NCBI GenBank assembly: GCA_047967505.1 | Contig: CM106541.1 | Origin: Dipteris shenzhenensis | Taxonomy: Eukaryota; Polypodiophyta; Polypodiopsida; Gleicheniales | Reading direction: 5' to 3' (one strand) | DNA: 64,000 bases | In this document: positions 47,117-58,704 of the stretch, piece by piece | Layout of the letters: every line of letters begins with the position of its first letter | Position numbering within the stretch: the first letter of the stretch is position 1 | Position numbers and translations under genes: made by a program | Notes under the pieces: model-generated | What the model was told of the DNA's origin: nothing | The model's database searches: none | What the model saw: the letters and a program-made list of their open reading frames with translations, nothing else

Positions 47117-47792
47117 TGTTAGATATCAATGCTCCACTCTCGTGTAACTACATGGGAACTAGCTAACTCTACTTGTAAGCCCCCCATATGAGGAGAAGGA
47201 ATTTGAGTAGCTCAGTTATCCGGTAGGTCCTGGTTTGGACACCAGATAGGGGCCATGTGTGGCCTGATGGCTGGACGGCTTCAGATAGAGTTGGCACACC
47301 GCCAACTAGGCTACATGCAAGTGTGGGAAGGCATCCCTTGATTGACCGCACTGAGGGTAGATGGAGCATTTCTTGGGGCAGCCCACTCTCGGGTTGTGGG
47401 GCCCGTTTGGAGCCTCAGATGATCCCGAATGGCTCTGGGCTGAACGATAACCATAGGTTAGTTGCTCTGTTTTGCACACCGGTTCTATCGTATGGTCGGT
47501 GGCCTATTTCGGGACTGACTACGACTGGTGGCTATATAAGAGCAAGCCCATGAAGCCCATTTCATCACTAGCTATAGCAACCCTTATTCCTTAGCATTTA
47601 GCCTCCGTCTTCTACTGTTTCCAGCACGCCATCGAAGCTTCTTTCATAGGAGCGCACGGTTGGGAGGCAGCGCCATCTATTGTATTAGTTCTACAGTAAT
47701 CAAAATTTTGATTCTCCATACTATCTTGTTTTCTCTCTTGCGTACGAGGTCTAGTTATCTGTTGAGCACAGAGGTTGTATTATTTTCTTACA
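47117..47792 (+). repeat. Copia-E 3' LTR (about 676 bp)
   Basis: Starts TGTTAGATATCAATGC directly after the purine tract tgaggggggg and is taken to end at TTTTCTTACA (47792). A promoter-like ctatataag is at 47532. The right end is inferred from the CA ending, since no second LTR is available. Confidence 0.75.
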
Positions 47793-48048
47793 CTTTTCCC
47801 ATTCCCATCCTATTTCTTCGCATGTGCTAAGCCCCTAAGTTACCGTATCAAGTTACACCTAGTGTAAACTACAAATCTATGATCGAGCTTTGAGCTATGG
47901 CGGTTCATCAGATGTTGGATAAATTGCCACAGCTATGCCTTTTGCTGCTGACTTTGGCAATGATATCAATGCCGTAGTCGATGTACAACGAACTATTCAG
48001 CCAGCTACTGTCCATCGTGCATTAACAATTTACACCTCACCTGCACTG

Positions 48049-48085
<37 letters not shown>

Positions 48086-49100
48086 TCTTGTCATCTCCCA
48101 AACACCCCTTTACTTCCCTGCATATCGGTTATTCGTCTGTTGTCATTCAACAAACCAACCGCATAGCCCACCTTCCGAATCAGAATCAGTACACTAGATT
48201 TCAAAACGACTTCTGCAGCAAAATCTGAAGCTAATTTTGTTTTGTCAAATCCATTGGAACTTTCTGTCAGTCTATCATCCGCAAAGACACAACTTGCAAC
48301 CAAGGAAAGGATGCTTTTCCTTCTTCTGTTTCCTTGCTGGGACCGACCTAAGTTATATGCCACTGGCCATGGGCTTATGGCCGGCTTTTTGCACGATTTG
48401 CCCCGGATCCCAATTCATGCAACCGTCGATAAGATGACGAAAAGAGTGTGTCTCTTTTCTCATGAGCCACGTGTCATGTTCCTGCAACTTGTGCAAAGTT
48501 GCTCCCAACTCCCAAGCCCAATAATGCTTTGCCCTCTTTTCTGGCATTGGGCTCCTAACTTCATGCTTGGTAAGATCATGGGATACGAGGTGAGGAGTGA
48601 TCTTTTCCTTTTTTCAAGAGAGAAAAAAGGGTTCTTCCCTCTCCTGATAGCCATGGATGTGACTCTTTAGCTCCCTTTCCTAAGTTGATAAATTTTCCTT
48701 TTCTTTAGTACAATCCTTGAAGAACCAGAGATGTTGATAGACAAGACCATTATCAAAATCTCAGCTCTTCTGTAATAGATGACAAACATGATGCTTCACT
48801 TGAGGAAGATAGGACAAGTGCTCTCCCTGGTTAATAAGGAAGGATATTGACATTGTTCTCCACCCTCACGCACATGGCACCACCCTACCATGGATCCCAC
48901 AATGGTCTTAGCAAGAGCAGTATAAGTACGCATTGGAGCCATCAACAAGGTGCAAATGAAAGGACCATCAAACACCCTAGACTTGGCCCCACCCATAACT
49001 TGGAAGTCATCCTAGGTGCACATACAAGCACAAGTAAAGGGCAGAGGAAATGTGGGCATTTAAGCATCTTTTTCTTCCTGAATTAACATCACATGGGGAT
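47793..49100. other. Intergenic, no gene recognised
   Basis: Contains (TC)n at 48052-48083. The longest frame is 142 codons at 48242-48670 on the plus strand, with no recognisable domain. It may be flank of a lost insertion. Confidence 0.5.
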
Positions 49101-49104
49101 CGAG

Positions 49105-49405
49105 AATGGTGCATGCCCATTTTGTGAGATGTGAGATACACAATTTTCAAGAATATGTGAGTGATATGTTAGGATATCAACATCTTCCTCTCATGAGTCA
49201 CATATTGTGTTAAGTAGACTGGTGATAAAGGTGATTAGAGTAGTTCATGGCCTCATAATTTTTTATTTTGCAAGCTTTGAATGATGCATAGCCCATTTTT
49301 GGGGAGGGGAGATACATATTTTTCAATACATATGAGTGATCTATTAGCATATCAACACATTCCTCTCATTAGTCACTCAACTGTGTTAAGCAAACTATTG
49401 ATACC
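49105..49405. repeat. Diverged direct duplication, about 180-bp period
   Basis: Two copies (about 49105-49225 and 49285-49405) share gtgagtgatatgttaggata-like sequence, cctctcatgagtcac and tgtgttaagtagact with scattered changes. Confidence 0.7.
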
Positions 49406-49789
49406 AAGCTATAAATCCATATGAAAGGGATAACACCACATCGCCAACATTGGATATCCACATGTGAGGAAGAACACTATTCAACAATTTTGGACTTATG
49501 TAAAGTCCAAAAATCAATATACTGTACTACTTAGTATTCTTTAAGTTGGCTTTTATAACATAGGATATGAAACTACTTGGCTAGGGTAATTTTGATTGTA
49601 AGCCACACCATACTGCGTACTCCCTTCACGGACTGTGGTGTATATATGCATCTTCTTTGCATTAAAATCTCATGAGAATGCACCATTTGAATATAAAATC
49701 AAACTCTTCAATAAAGTTCATGCATATGTCTTTCAAAACCAAATTCTCTTCCAAATTTTAAATTCCCACATGGATAGTATAATTTTGAA

Positions 49790-50110
49790 CATAAGACACA
49801 TTAAAAGATTAGCACCCTCTTAAAGACACCTTAGAGAGATGGTGTATATATGTACCTTCTTAGTATTAAAATAAATTAATTTCTCAATGCCAAGAGTTTC
49901 AAAAATTGTCATTCCTTGTAAAATTTTAGTTTGAAATATAAATGTGGATGCAGTAACTTGATCAACACTCTCTTAGAGGCACCTTAGAGAGATGGCATCT
50001 ATATACACCTTCTTAGTATTAAAATAAATAATTTTTTCAGTGATGGGGGTTTCAACAATGGTCATTCTTGTAAAATTTTAGTTTGAAGTCTATATGTGGA
50101 TACAATATAC
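49790..50110. repeat. Direct duplication, about 165-bp period
   Basis: Copies at about 49815-49945 and 49975-50105 share accttagagagatgg, ccttcttagtattaaaataa and cttgtaaaattttagtttga. A weaker third copy (gtggtgtatatatgcatctt) is near 49636. Confidence 0.82.
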
Positions 50111-50122
50111 AAAGTACAACAG

Positions 50123-50194
50123 CCCCCCCCCCCAAAAAAAAAAAAAACACACACACACAAAAAGTCCCTCTCCCTCTCCCCCCCCCCTCTCTCC

Positions 50195-50242
<48 letters not shown>

Positions 50243-50247
50243 CCCCC
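50123..50247. repeat. Low-complexity block C9-A14-(CA)n-(CT)n
   Basis: A run of C, a run of A, (AC)n, C/T runs, (CT)n of about 40 bp and a final C run. Frames through it are composition artefacts. Confidence 0.95.
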
Positions 50248-50609
50248 AAGGAATTAAGTATTTTTCAACGTCTGACAAAAATTGCAACTTTTTTGAAAAA
50301 ATCTAACTTGTAAAAATAAGGATATTAGCGCCACTATGAATGTTGAAAGAAAAGCATTGATATGTGCCACATATAAGACTATTGTCTAATGGTAATATCA
50401 ATGCATATATGGACAAAAATAACATTGATAAATTTCCAAAACACTATAGGTGGTAATATCGACAATAATACTGATGGTGTTAATTCTTCCAAAATGCTTT
50501 TTGATGGTTAATCGATGTTGCATTTTTTAATGCAGAATTTTTCAAGGTCAAATTAGGGCTTGGCCTTGCCTTAATATGCCCATTTGCATGTATGTCTATA
50601 TAACAATGA

Positions 50610-50715
50610 TGATGACCAGGAGTGATGTGAGTGCTATATTAGGGGAGGCTTGGGGTCTCAAAAGGGCCTAATAAGGAATAGATTAAGACATGGATTAAGT
50701 TGATTACAAGCAAAT
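50610..50715 (+). repeat. Partial gypsy LTR, similar to 63240-63330
   Basis: The segment ttaggggaggcttgggg, then tctcaaaagggcct and ataaggaatagattaag, closely matches ttaggggagaattgggg / tctcaaaagggcct / ataaggaatgggttaag in the LTR-like sequence after the gypsy integrase at 63180. No gypsy coding sequence flanks it, so it may be a solo or truncated LTR. Confidence 0.55.
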
Positions 50716-51400
50716 CTATGATGGTAGCCCATTGGCTAAGGGTCAATCACTCAAACGACATGGGTATATTTATTTTTAAATTAATCAACCTTGGCCTTTG
50801 GATGGAGGTAGATGGATCAAAGGCCAAGGATGCCTTGGATGGGGTGGCTAACTTTGGTACAATACTAACATGTTGGAACCATGTTTCCATATTCTTTCTC
50901 TATACACCCCTTGTTCATTTTACAATACTAACACTTACAAGAATACATGTTAGTTCAAGTGATTCAGATGCTACAAGCCAAGCATACTACAAGAAGAGAA
51001 ACAGTAGTGAACTTACATAGTATTCACTGAAGCAAGCCTTGCCTCTTGAACTTAAGTGGGATTGGCCCACTTTAGCTAGCACTGCCCCCCATTGTCGCTT
51101 GTACTTTTTGGATGAGTCCTCAGTACATCTCCTTAACTTTCTTTTGATTGCCAAGCAGTCTTGCCTTCCCCATCAATGGCGAGGGTCATGGAAAAACAAA
51201 TTCTAACTGTCCGATCAATGAACTTCCATAATATCATAAAATGGACCTTTAATCCTAATTGGATGCATTAGGAAATTTCTCACAAAATCAATTAATGTAT
51301 AACCTATTTGAAATTAACATTATACACAAATGATAAACAGACACATCAGATTACAACTTGGATACAAAACACACAAAAAAATTTAATTTCTAAAGGTCCA

Positions 51401-53223
51401 TTACAAAAAAGACTGAACCAACTGGTCACCTCTCAACTGTGAAATACAACTACCACTGGAAAACCATCTCCTTACAAACTGCTCAGAGCAGCACCCCTCA
51501 TGAGAAAGCTCACTGCTAGAAATAATAGCATCAGAAACCTTTCCAAATGAAATATCAGACCTGCCATCAAAAAACTCACCAATAGATCCCTCCAAAAGAA
51601 CACCACCAATAGAAGCAAAGCTCTGATCTACAATAGAAAACTTCCCACATACACAAAACTTCCCAACAATAGCTACATCACATTTCTCAACCACAACAGA
51701 TTTATCACCACCACAAATGCCAAAGTTTCAATCAACCACCACAGCCCACATCGGAACCACTGCCAACAATAGCACCACATCCAAGGGAGCCAACACAACC
51801 ACTCCTTAGACAACATAGTGACAATCCAAATATTTAACACTGACTAACAACAAAAGCTAAACAAGAATCAAATACCTCCATATGGACCCGAAGAACCATC
51901 CAACACAAAATTTAGCTTCTCAACAGTATTAGGACCATCCAAACAAACCACACGAGGTTGATCAACACTAACAACATTTCTACTTGCAAAAATACAATTA
52001 ATAGCACAAATTAGACCACAATAAAAATAAGTAAAACACTACCTCCATTTACATAAACCCAATCTCCATTATGTCCAATAACAACATCAACTGAAGAAAT
52101 AACTAGACTAGAAATTGCAGTAGAAGATATCACACCAAAATCCAAACCTGCACAACATAACACACATCCAAAACCATAAAATCAAGCACATTATAAAAAT
52201 TAAAGAAAACACAAATTACTTGCACTGGAACCACTAGAAAGACCAGCATCAGCACAAACCACACCATCCACCCCCTACAAATACAACTTGATATTTTCTT
52301 CTAAATTTTTTTGCATAACTTCTCAAAGCACTGAATGCATCATAAGGCCTAGTAAGAAATGACTGAGGTGCAACAACCTTCACCATATTACTTTTGTCAT
52401 ACTTCCTATAAGATTAAGCCCTTTGATGCCCCATAACTAACTGCCCAACACAATTTGGAACTTGACCAAGACTCAAATGCATCCTATAGACTCAATTTTC
52501 ACGTACATTCTCCTCAAAATAGGAGGATGGATGGAACTACTTACACTCTCCTCTCCTCAACGGGCTACAATTTATAGTCAACAACATCGACTTAACAACT
52601 TTATTGAGAGAATTCCAACTCGCTCTATTAACATTAAACCAAACTTGAAAAAACAAAACTCGAACACAACACCAAACAAATCACAAACAAACTGAAATGT
52701 TCTCCTTGACAAAGTTGTCAATACACTGGAGAAAGAGGTATTTAGAATTCAAAATAGACTCTTACAAAGTAGGAAAATTGCACACTAACTAATCAAAGAT
52801 ATGAACAACATCTAGTTCATGAACTTGCACACTAGGCTAAAAATCAGCTTCTACTAGTGAGTCAAGCTCACCCAATAATTCTTACTACACCGTTCATTAT
52901 ACCTGCATCCATAACAAATATCAAAACCATAGAACAACAAAAAGTTACATAAACAACAAAACAAATTACTCCACAAGATCCCTAAGCTTGTCTTTACTCA
53001 TGATGAAATCACTTCACAAAAAACCATGAAATTCTTTGCCTCCCCAAATATAGAAACATGAAAGGTAGTAATATGCAAAATGTCTCTGCACCCCTCTTGG
53101 ATGAAACATACTAAAATCAATGTCAGCTAACATTTTTTTCTCCTCACCAACCCCCACCACGCAATTCTTCTCATCATACTTAGTAGAACTAGCCTCAATG
53201 GGCCTATTCATAGTTGTGAGCAA
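51401..53223 (-). pseudogene. Unrecognised gene candidate, possibly spliced and decayed
   Basis: The family is not recognised. Reading the minus strand, 53223-53014 is open (MNRPIEASSTKYDEKN, SMFHPRGVQRHFAYYYLSCF). Further on, protein-like stretches alternate with AT-rich gaps bounded by splice-like signals. A stretch containing VVAPQSFLTRPYDAFSALRS at about 52390-52310 ends in SSGSSA at a GTAATT donor (52220). An open exon at 52147-52043 (acceptor TTGTGCAG, donor GTAGTG) contains SLVISSVDVVIGHNGDWVYV. A third at 51982-51886 contains VEKLNFVLDGSSGPYG. The last frame, 51694-51401, is Cys/Ser/Gly-rich. Donor and acceptor phases do not all agree and there are stops near 52860 and 52500. It could be a decayed host gene or a retroelement gag. 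Confidence 0.35.
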
Positions 53224-53524
53224 AAGTTACAAATATTAGCCATGTTATCATTTCTAAGGCTTCAATTGGTTTAAGTATAATTAAACTTCATTCACAGGTT
53301 TTTAATAAGCTAGAATCTGAAATTTATTCCCTATAGATGACTTTAGATGGATTATGCCGATCAATTTGAGTACTTGGAGGGCTAATTTTGGACCTCATAT
53401 GAGAAAGTTATGTTAATTTTTGGGCAAATTTATCAAATTTCAAGATTGAAATATTAGCCACACTAGTTTGGAGAAGCTCATAAATTCTTCTTTGGGAAAA
53501 TATTTGCAAATGAAATTTATCTTG

Positions 53525-53752
53525 GGGAGGGTAGGGAAAAAAGAGAAAAGGGGGGAGAGGGGGGGGAGGGGGGGGTGAGAAGGGGGGGGAAGGGGGGAGG
53601 GAGAGGGGGGGGGGGGGGAAGAAGAGGGAGGGGGGGAAGGGGGGGGCAAGGTGGGGGTGGGGGAGGGGGAGGGAGAGGGGGAGAAGGGGAGGTGGGGGGA
53701 AGGGAAACAAGAGGGGGGGAAGGGAAAGGGGGGGAGAGAGAGAGAGACAGAC

Positions 53753-53811
<59 letters not shown>

Positions 53812-53815
53812 GGGG
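53525..53815 (+). repeat. G-rich polypurine tract
   Basis: Long runs of G broken by A (many runs of six or more G) from 53525 to 53740, then (GA)n to about 53804 and a final G run. Frames across it encode Gly/Arg/Glu or Pro/Ser/Leu repeats and are not genes. Confidence 0.95.
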
Positions 53816-53894
53816 AGAGAAGGAGATGCAGGAAGTTTGAACTCTAGAGCGGGAGGTTTGAATTCCTTGGCATTATATTGACTTTCACCTCTCT

Positions 53895-54012
53895 CGTAAC
53901 TCATTTTCAATCACATCCTTCCTTCTACTCTCGCCCCCATCGTGGTCCCCTCCCGTAACTCATTTTCAATCACATCCTTCCTTCTACTCTCGCCCCCATC
54001 GTGGTCCCCTCC
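53895..54012. repeat. Tandem duplication, 59-bp unit, two near-perfect copies
   Basis: The unit from cgtaactcattttcaatcac to gtggtcccctccc begins at 53895 and again at 53954. Confidence 0.92.
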
Positions 54013-54220
54013 CTTCCTCTCTCCCTCACCCTCTCCCTCACGTTGCCCTCCCTCCCTCATGATTATCTTCCATACCCAACTGGCTACCAATGGGAAATAA
54101 TACCCCAGTTGGGCATGGGAGCATGATTATCTACTTGCTGCATTGTCTGACTTTTTTCAAGTGTATATCAATGTCTTTGCCTAGTCGTATAAAGATTAAA
54201 AGGGAGTCCTTACTGAGTCC

Positions 54221-54530
54221 ATGGAACATCACATCGATTTGCATCCAAAAGTAGACCAAGTGAGATCAGAGGATGATATTGCATGGATCCTAACTATGGT
54301 AAGGATGTTCAAGCCAACATTCAAAAGATGGAGCAAGCGGGGTTGATCTACCCTATTGACTACTCTGATTGGGTTAGCGGAATCATAGTGGTACCCAAAA
54401 GAGAGACTCGCACATTCTAGGTTTATGTCAACTAGAGGAGTTTGAATGCTACCACATGCCGAGATAGGTTCCCTCTTATCTTCACTACTAGGGTTTTGGA
54501 AATAGTACTGGTCATGCGGGCCTGGGCATG
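54221..54530 (+). pseudogene. Ty3/gypsy reverse transcriptase fragment
   Basis: Two frames give the start of a gypsy RT: EHHIDLHPK, then after a shift NPNYGKDVQANIQKMEQAG, LIYPIDYSDWVSGIIVVPK and RSLNATTCRDRFPL, matching the family pattern (I)YPSxSxWxSPxVxVxK...D(F/Y)RxLNxxT. The catalytic YxDD region is not reached; the frame ends near 54530 and the minisatellite begins. It is an isolated fragment, possibly of the same family as 60625-63180. Confidence 0.75.
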
Positions 54531-54594
54531 GTCTATGCCATGACAAAGTATTGGCACTATCCCTTGTGTCGTATGTTTATTATCATTACTAATG

Positions 54595-55335
54595 ATCAAG
54601 CTACTCCTTGTTCACTCCTATGTCACACCATGTTCCCCCTATGTCACCCCTGGTTCACTCTTGGTTCATCCATGGTTCATCCCTTGTTCACCCTATGACA
54701 CCCCTTTCACCCCTATGTAACCCAAATGTTCACACCTAGATCACCCCTTGTTTAACTCCTTGTTCACCTCCTGTCACCCCTTGTTAACCCCTATGTCACT
54801 CCATGTTCACACCTAGGTCACCCCTCTGTCACCCCTTGTTCACTCCTTGTTCAGTCCTATGTCACCCTTTGCTCACCGTTATGTCATCCCTTGTTCACCC
54901 CTATGTCAACCCTTGTTCACCCCTATGTCACCCCTTGTTTACTCCTTCAGTCCTATGTCACCCCTTGTTCACCCCTATGTCATCCCCTGTTCACCCTATG
55001 CCACTCCATGTTCACACCTAGGTCATCCCTCTACCAACATGGATCATCCCTCTGTCACCCCTTGTTCACTACCATGTTCACCCCATGTTCATCCCTATGT
55101 CACCCCCTTATTCACCCTTGGTTCATTCCTTGTTCACATTTGTTCACCCCTATGTTCACCCTCCTTCACCTGCATGTAACTCCCTGTTCACCTTTTGTTC
55201 ATCTCTTTTACACTCTTGGTCCACCCTTGGTTCCCTCCATGTTCACTCTTGTGTCACTCTTATGTCAGCCCTATTCACCTCTATCACTCCCTTGTCACCC
55301 CTGCTCACCTCTATCACACCCAATGTCACCTCACC
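54595..55335. repeat. Minisatellite of about 22 bp (TTCACCCCTATGTCACCCCTTG)-type units
   Basis: About 30 degenerate units built from ttcacccctatg and tcaccccttg. Because the unit lacks stops, all three plus frames stay open for long stretches and encode repeats such as HPLFTPMSPLV. A (CT)n run follows at 55349-55378. Confidence 0.92.
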
Positions 55336-55342
55336 CCTTCCT

Positions 55343-55380
<38 letters not shown>

Positions 55381-55663
55381 TGGAGTGGCGACCACCCTAG
55401 CAATCAGTTGTAGGCAACTCTCCACCTACAGCTGTGCCCATCATTCTGGAAATCAATCACCTCGTGCATCTTACCACCTAGCTATTTTTGGCAGCCCTTG
55501 ATTGCCCTACTCTTGACATCCGTCTTGGGCCTCCACCTGCCCATGCTATGGGGCTCTTGCAACCCTCTCTCCCAGATGCTATTTTTAGAGGACCTGCTAT
55601 TATTAGCCATCCACCCCATCAATGTCTTCGTTGTTGCCTGGGATGTTACTATCATCTCGGATG

Positions 55664-55793
55664 TGATAGAGCGAAAGTGAGAGAGGGAGAGAGAGAGGAG
55701 TGCACATGATATAGCTACCTGTACACTAGCTGTTAGGGTTAGGGTTTGCCCCTATGCCCTATGTGGATAGTGCAATTTACACTATCTTTAATA
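55664..55793 (-). repeat. Copia-F 3' LTR (130 bp)
   Basis: About 34 bp shorter than its partner: the segment matching 58608-58642 (around gacaatgaacatgaagatat) is missing. Confidence 0.82.
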
Positions 55794-58540
55794 CCCCCTC
55801 TTAAATTACACTGGGTAAGTAGAGGGTGCATGTACAAGACCTGTTTGTGGATTTTGTTTGTGCATATGATAGCATCAAAAACTGGAAAAGAAAACTGAAA
55901 GAAATCAGAGTAGTATATGTGCATGTGAGCATAATGACTACGAAGAGGAAGCATTTACAATGCTTACAACTTATGCGGCCCTGTATAAGATGTGGATTTC
56001 CCCCTCTTAAGTTGTGGGTCATCCTTCGCCTTTGGGAATAAAACCCAGAAGATAGGTCAAAAGGAAGAGGAAGAAAATATGCAAAAGGTAAAGTCCACCT
56101 GGATCAAAGACTGGTCGATCGAAAGATGTCTGCTTGTATGGCTGCATGCTGAACGTGTCAAGTTGAACATGTCATAAGTCATTGTGGACTCTACAGCTGC
56201 TCTATGGATCCGGATGTGAGGCTAGTCAATGTACCAATGGAGATGTGATCTGGCAGGTTGTGACATACGAGGTTGTCACCAACACAAAAGAGCTAACAAC
56301 AATGCGTGAGGTATGCTGCAGTAATGTAATCTCTATCAAATGATGCAGGGTCGAAGAACACTGCATAGTCAGTGTGGAAAGAGTGATCCATGGGCTGAAA
56401 ATATGGGGCCGAAGGTGCAGGTATGATATGTTGCTCTACTAAAGAAGAGGCCCGTAGAATTGACAAGGTATAGGAAACTATCCAACCTGTATGCTCCATG
56501 AGCTGGAGGTCACCTTCTGTGTGCATAGCCGGCTAAACATCCATTGGAATGAGATGTAGCATTTGTCATAGTCTTGTCGAGAAGGAGCTGACAGTGTAAA
56601 GGCCTAGAAGCCTGGAATATCACTAAAAATGCATAAGATGTCCCTTAGGCATATGAGGTGCCGAATGCTGATGAAGGGACCAATTTGTAGTTGTGGATCC
56701 AACCACTGATCTGCATCAAGTATGGACTGTATACGACAGCCATAAGTGCATGCTGAAACACTAAGTCTCCCCAAGTTGCGCTATGGCTGAACCTGATAAT
56801 GTCCACTACACTGGGGCAGGACCGCCGCACTGATGCATAGGTATCCTCGTGCTGAGGAATGATCTGCTGATCGAAAGTGGTGGTAATAACTGGATCCAAG
56901 GATGTAATGCGGCATGACTGAGCCGATGCTGGAATGTCTTGAAGATTGATCTATTGATCTGTACTACTAAAGGGAACTGAGCCCAAGGGGTATGCTCTGT
57001 GTCATAGGTGAAAGCATCAGTGATGGATGCTAGAATGGAATCACCTGAAGAGCTGAATGCACTGGGGCATATATCTCTACATGCGGCAAAATATGTGAGT
57101 GCCTTGTACTGAGGACTTACCTGCTGAAGAACTGCAGATCATAACTGAACTCCTGCTAAGTATCTGCAACAATTGATGTGACAGTAAATGGAGTCAGATC
57201 CATGCATGAGAACGATGGTTGTGCATCACAAGAATCAGTATGAACTGATGCCCATGGGACTGCCTCATGCTGAATATGCCTCATGATGAGGGCTTAGTGC
57301 TGATTTTGAGGGCCTACCAAGGAATGTGCCTCGTGTTGAGGGCCTACCGACAAGTGTGCATGATCGAAAATTGCGGGTTGATCCATGCTAATATGTGAAG
57401 CATCTGCATTTGATCTCTCAAGGCCAATGAGGCTCGAGTATGCATCATAGACTGGTACATACCCTATGGCAATAAATGGTCAAAGAAGGTTCTCTTTCCA
57501 CTCACGAATCTCATCCAGAGTCATGACTGGTGTATCATCAACTGCGTGATGTGAATAACTCCATGCTGGAGGCGGTCAGGTGCTTTGTGCAAGAGGCTTA
57601 CCCAAGTACTGATGAGATTGTCTACCCATGAGAACACTGTATGTGAGCTCTGCCACTAGGGGGCTTACACTAAACTATCAAAACCAAGTCATGTGAGAAC
57701 TACAAGCCAAGGATCAAGCCTATAGTAGAATGATGAGAACTGTGTGTTGGGATTAGCCAAAAGGTTGTACAAGGCTGATGTGTATGTGCAGGAACCAATG
57801 CCAAAAATAGTAGTCAAATGTGACTATACATGGATGGCATGTGTACATGCAAGAAGAATGCAACAATCTTGAATTCGAGAAGGAGGACTTTGCCAAGTGT
57901 CACGCTGAGGTCATGAAGTGCCAATGCCAAGAGACTGAGCTAGTTTCAGTGTGTGAAAGTATACACAGATGATAGAACCGCATGGACTGACGCTGGTGGG
58001 AACTAATCAGGTAATGTGGCAATGGCTTACTTTACTTGGTGGAGTTGGATCTCCTCTATGTCAGTGCTAGTCTACATCTAGACTACACGTTGTGGCATCA
58101 AATGCAGCAAAATGAGTTTTATTTTGTTCATTTTATGTGCTGGATGCGCTGCAATGGATCAAGATGTGGATCTGATGAAGAGGATGCAATTATGGTGACC
58201 TGTGGAAATTTTAGATGGTAAATCTGAGGTTCTTAGTGTGTAGAGCATGATCTAGCGAGCAATTTTGCTTTTTGAATTACCTCCAAATTCCCCCTGGAAC
58301 AAAAGTTATGGCTTCCGGAAGGATATGCCAAACTTTGACCCCAAGAAGCCCCAAAAATGATGATGTGGCTTGGAATGAGGTGGCAAGCTAAGGTCACATG
58401 ATAAATTCACTGTGTACCTATGGAGAGGGTGCAGTGCCTAGCAAGGGTTGTGACATGTGGCAGCTGAGGTGGATGCTGACTGTTGACATGGCAGTCAATG
58501 ATGTGGCATTCTCTTTACGGTGGCAAGCGATCTGATACCA

Positions 58541-58704
58541 TGATAGCGGAAGTGAGAGAGGGAGAGAGAGAGGGTGCACACGATATAGCTACCTATACAC
58601 TAAGTGTGTTGACAATGAACATGAAGATATACATGTGAACCCCTTAGGGTTAGGGTTTGCCCCTATGCCCTATGTGGATAGTGAAATTTACACTATCTTT
58701 AAAA
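58541..58704 (-). repeat. Copia-F 5' LTR (164 bp)
   Basis: Begins directly after the PBS complement and includes ccccttagggttagggtttg at 58638-58657. Confidence 0.84.

Larger units (their letters stand above)
46214..47792 (+). mobile_element. Copia-E: 5'-truncated Ty1/copia element with 3' LTR
   Basis: The coding part begins abruptly in the RT C-terminus at about 46214 and continues to RNase H and the 3' LTR (47117-47792). Everything upstream (5' LTR, gag, protease, integrase, most of RT) is missing. No target duplication can be defined. The LTR family differs from Copia-A to D. Confidence 0.88.
55664..58704 (-). mobile_element. Copia-F: non-autonomous LTR element without pol
   Basis: The LTR-like ends are 55664-55793 and 58541-58704, both starting TGATAG and carrying the shared run ttagggtttgcccctatgcc. 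The duplication ggatg flanks both sides (55659-55663 and 58705-58709). The minus-strand PBS complement tctgatacca is at 58531-58540, and the polypurine complement ccccctctt is at 55794. The internal region of about 2.75 kb has no protease, integrase, RT or RNase H signature in any frame. It shares leader motifs with Copia-B (gatgtggca / gaggtggca at 58360-58520; gcatggactgac at 57980). It shares its 3' region with Copia-G, including the second ttccccctcttaagttg block. The structure fits a LARD-like derivative mobilised by relatives. Confidence 0.85.

Noticed and set aside
54803-55501. Repetitive HPLFTP / SPLVHP proteins of 70-169 codons
   Set aside because: They are translations of a stop-free minisatellite in several frames at once; no single frame is preferred.
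55380-55680. Possible CCHC knuckle (CLRCCLGCYYHLGC)
   Set aside because: Spacing does not fit CX2CX4HX4C, and the surrounding frame has no Gag features.
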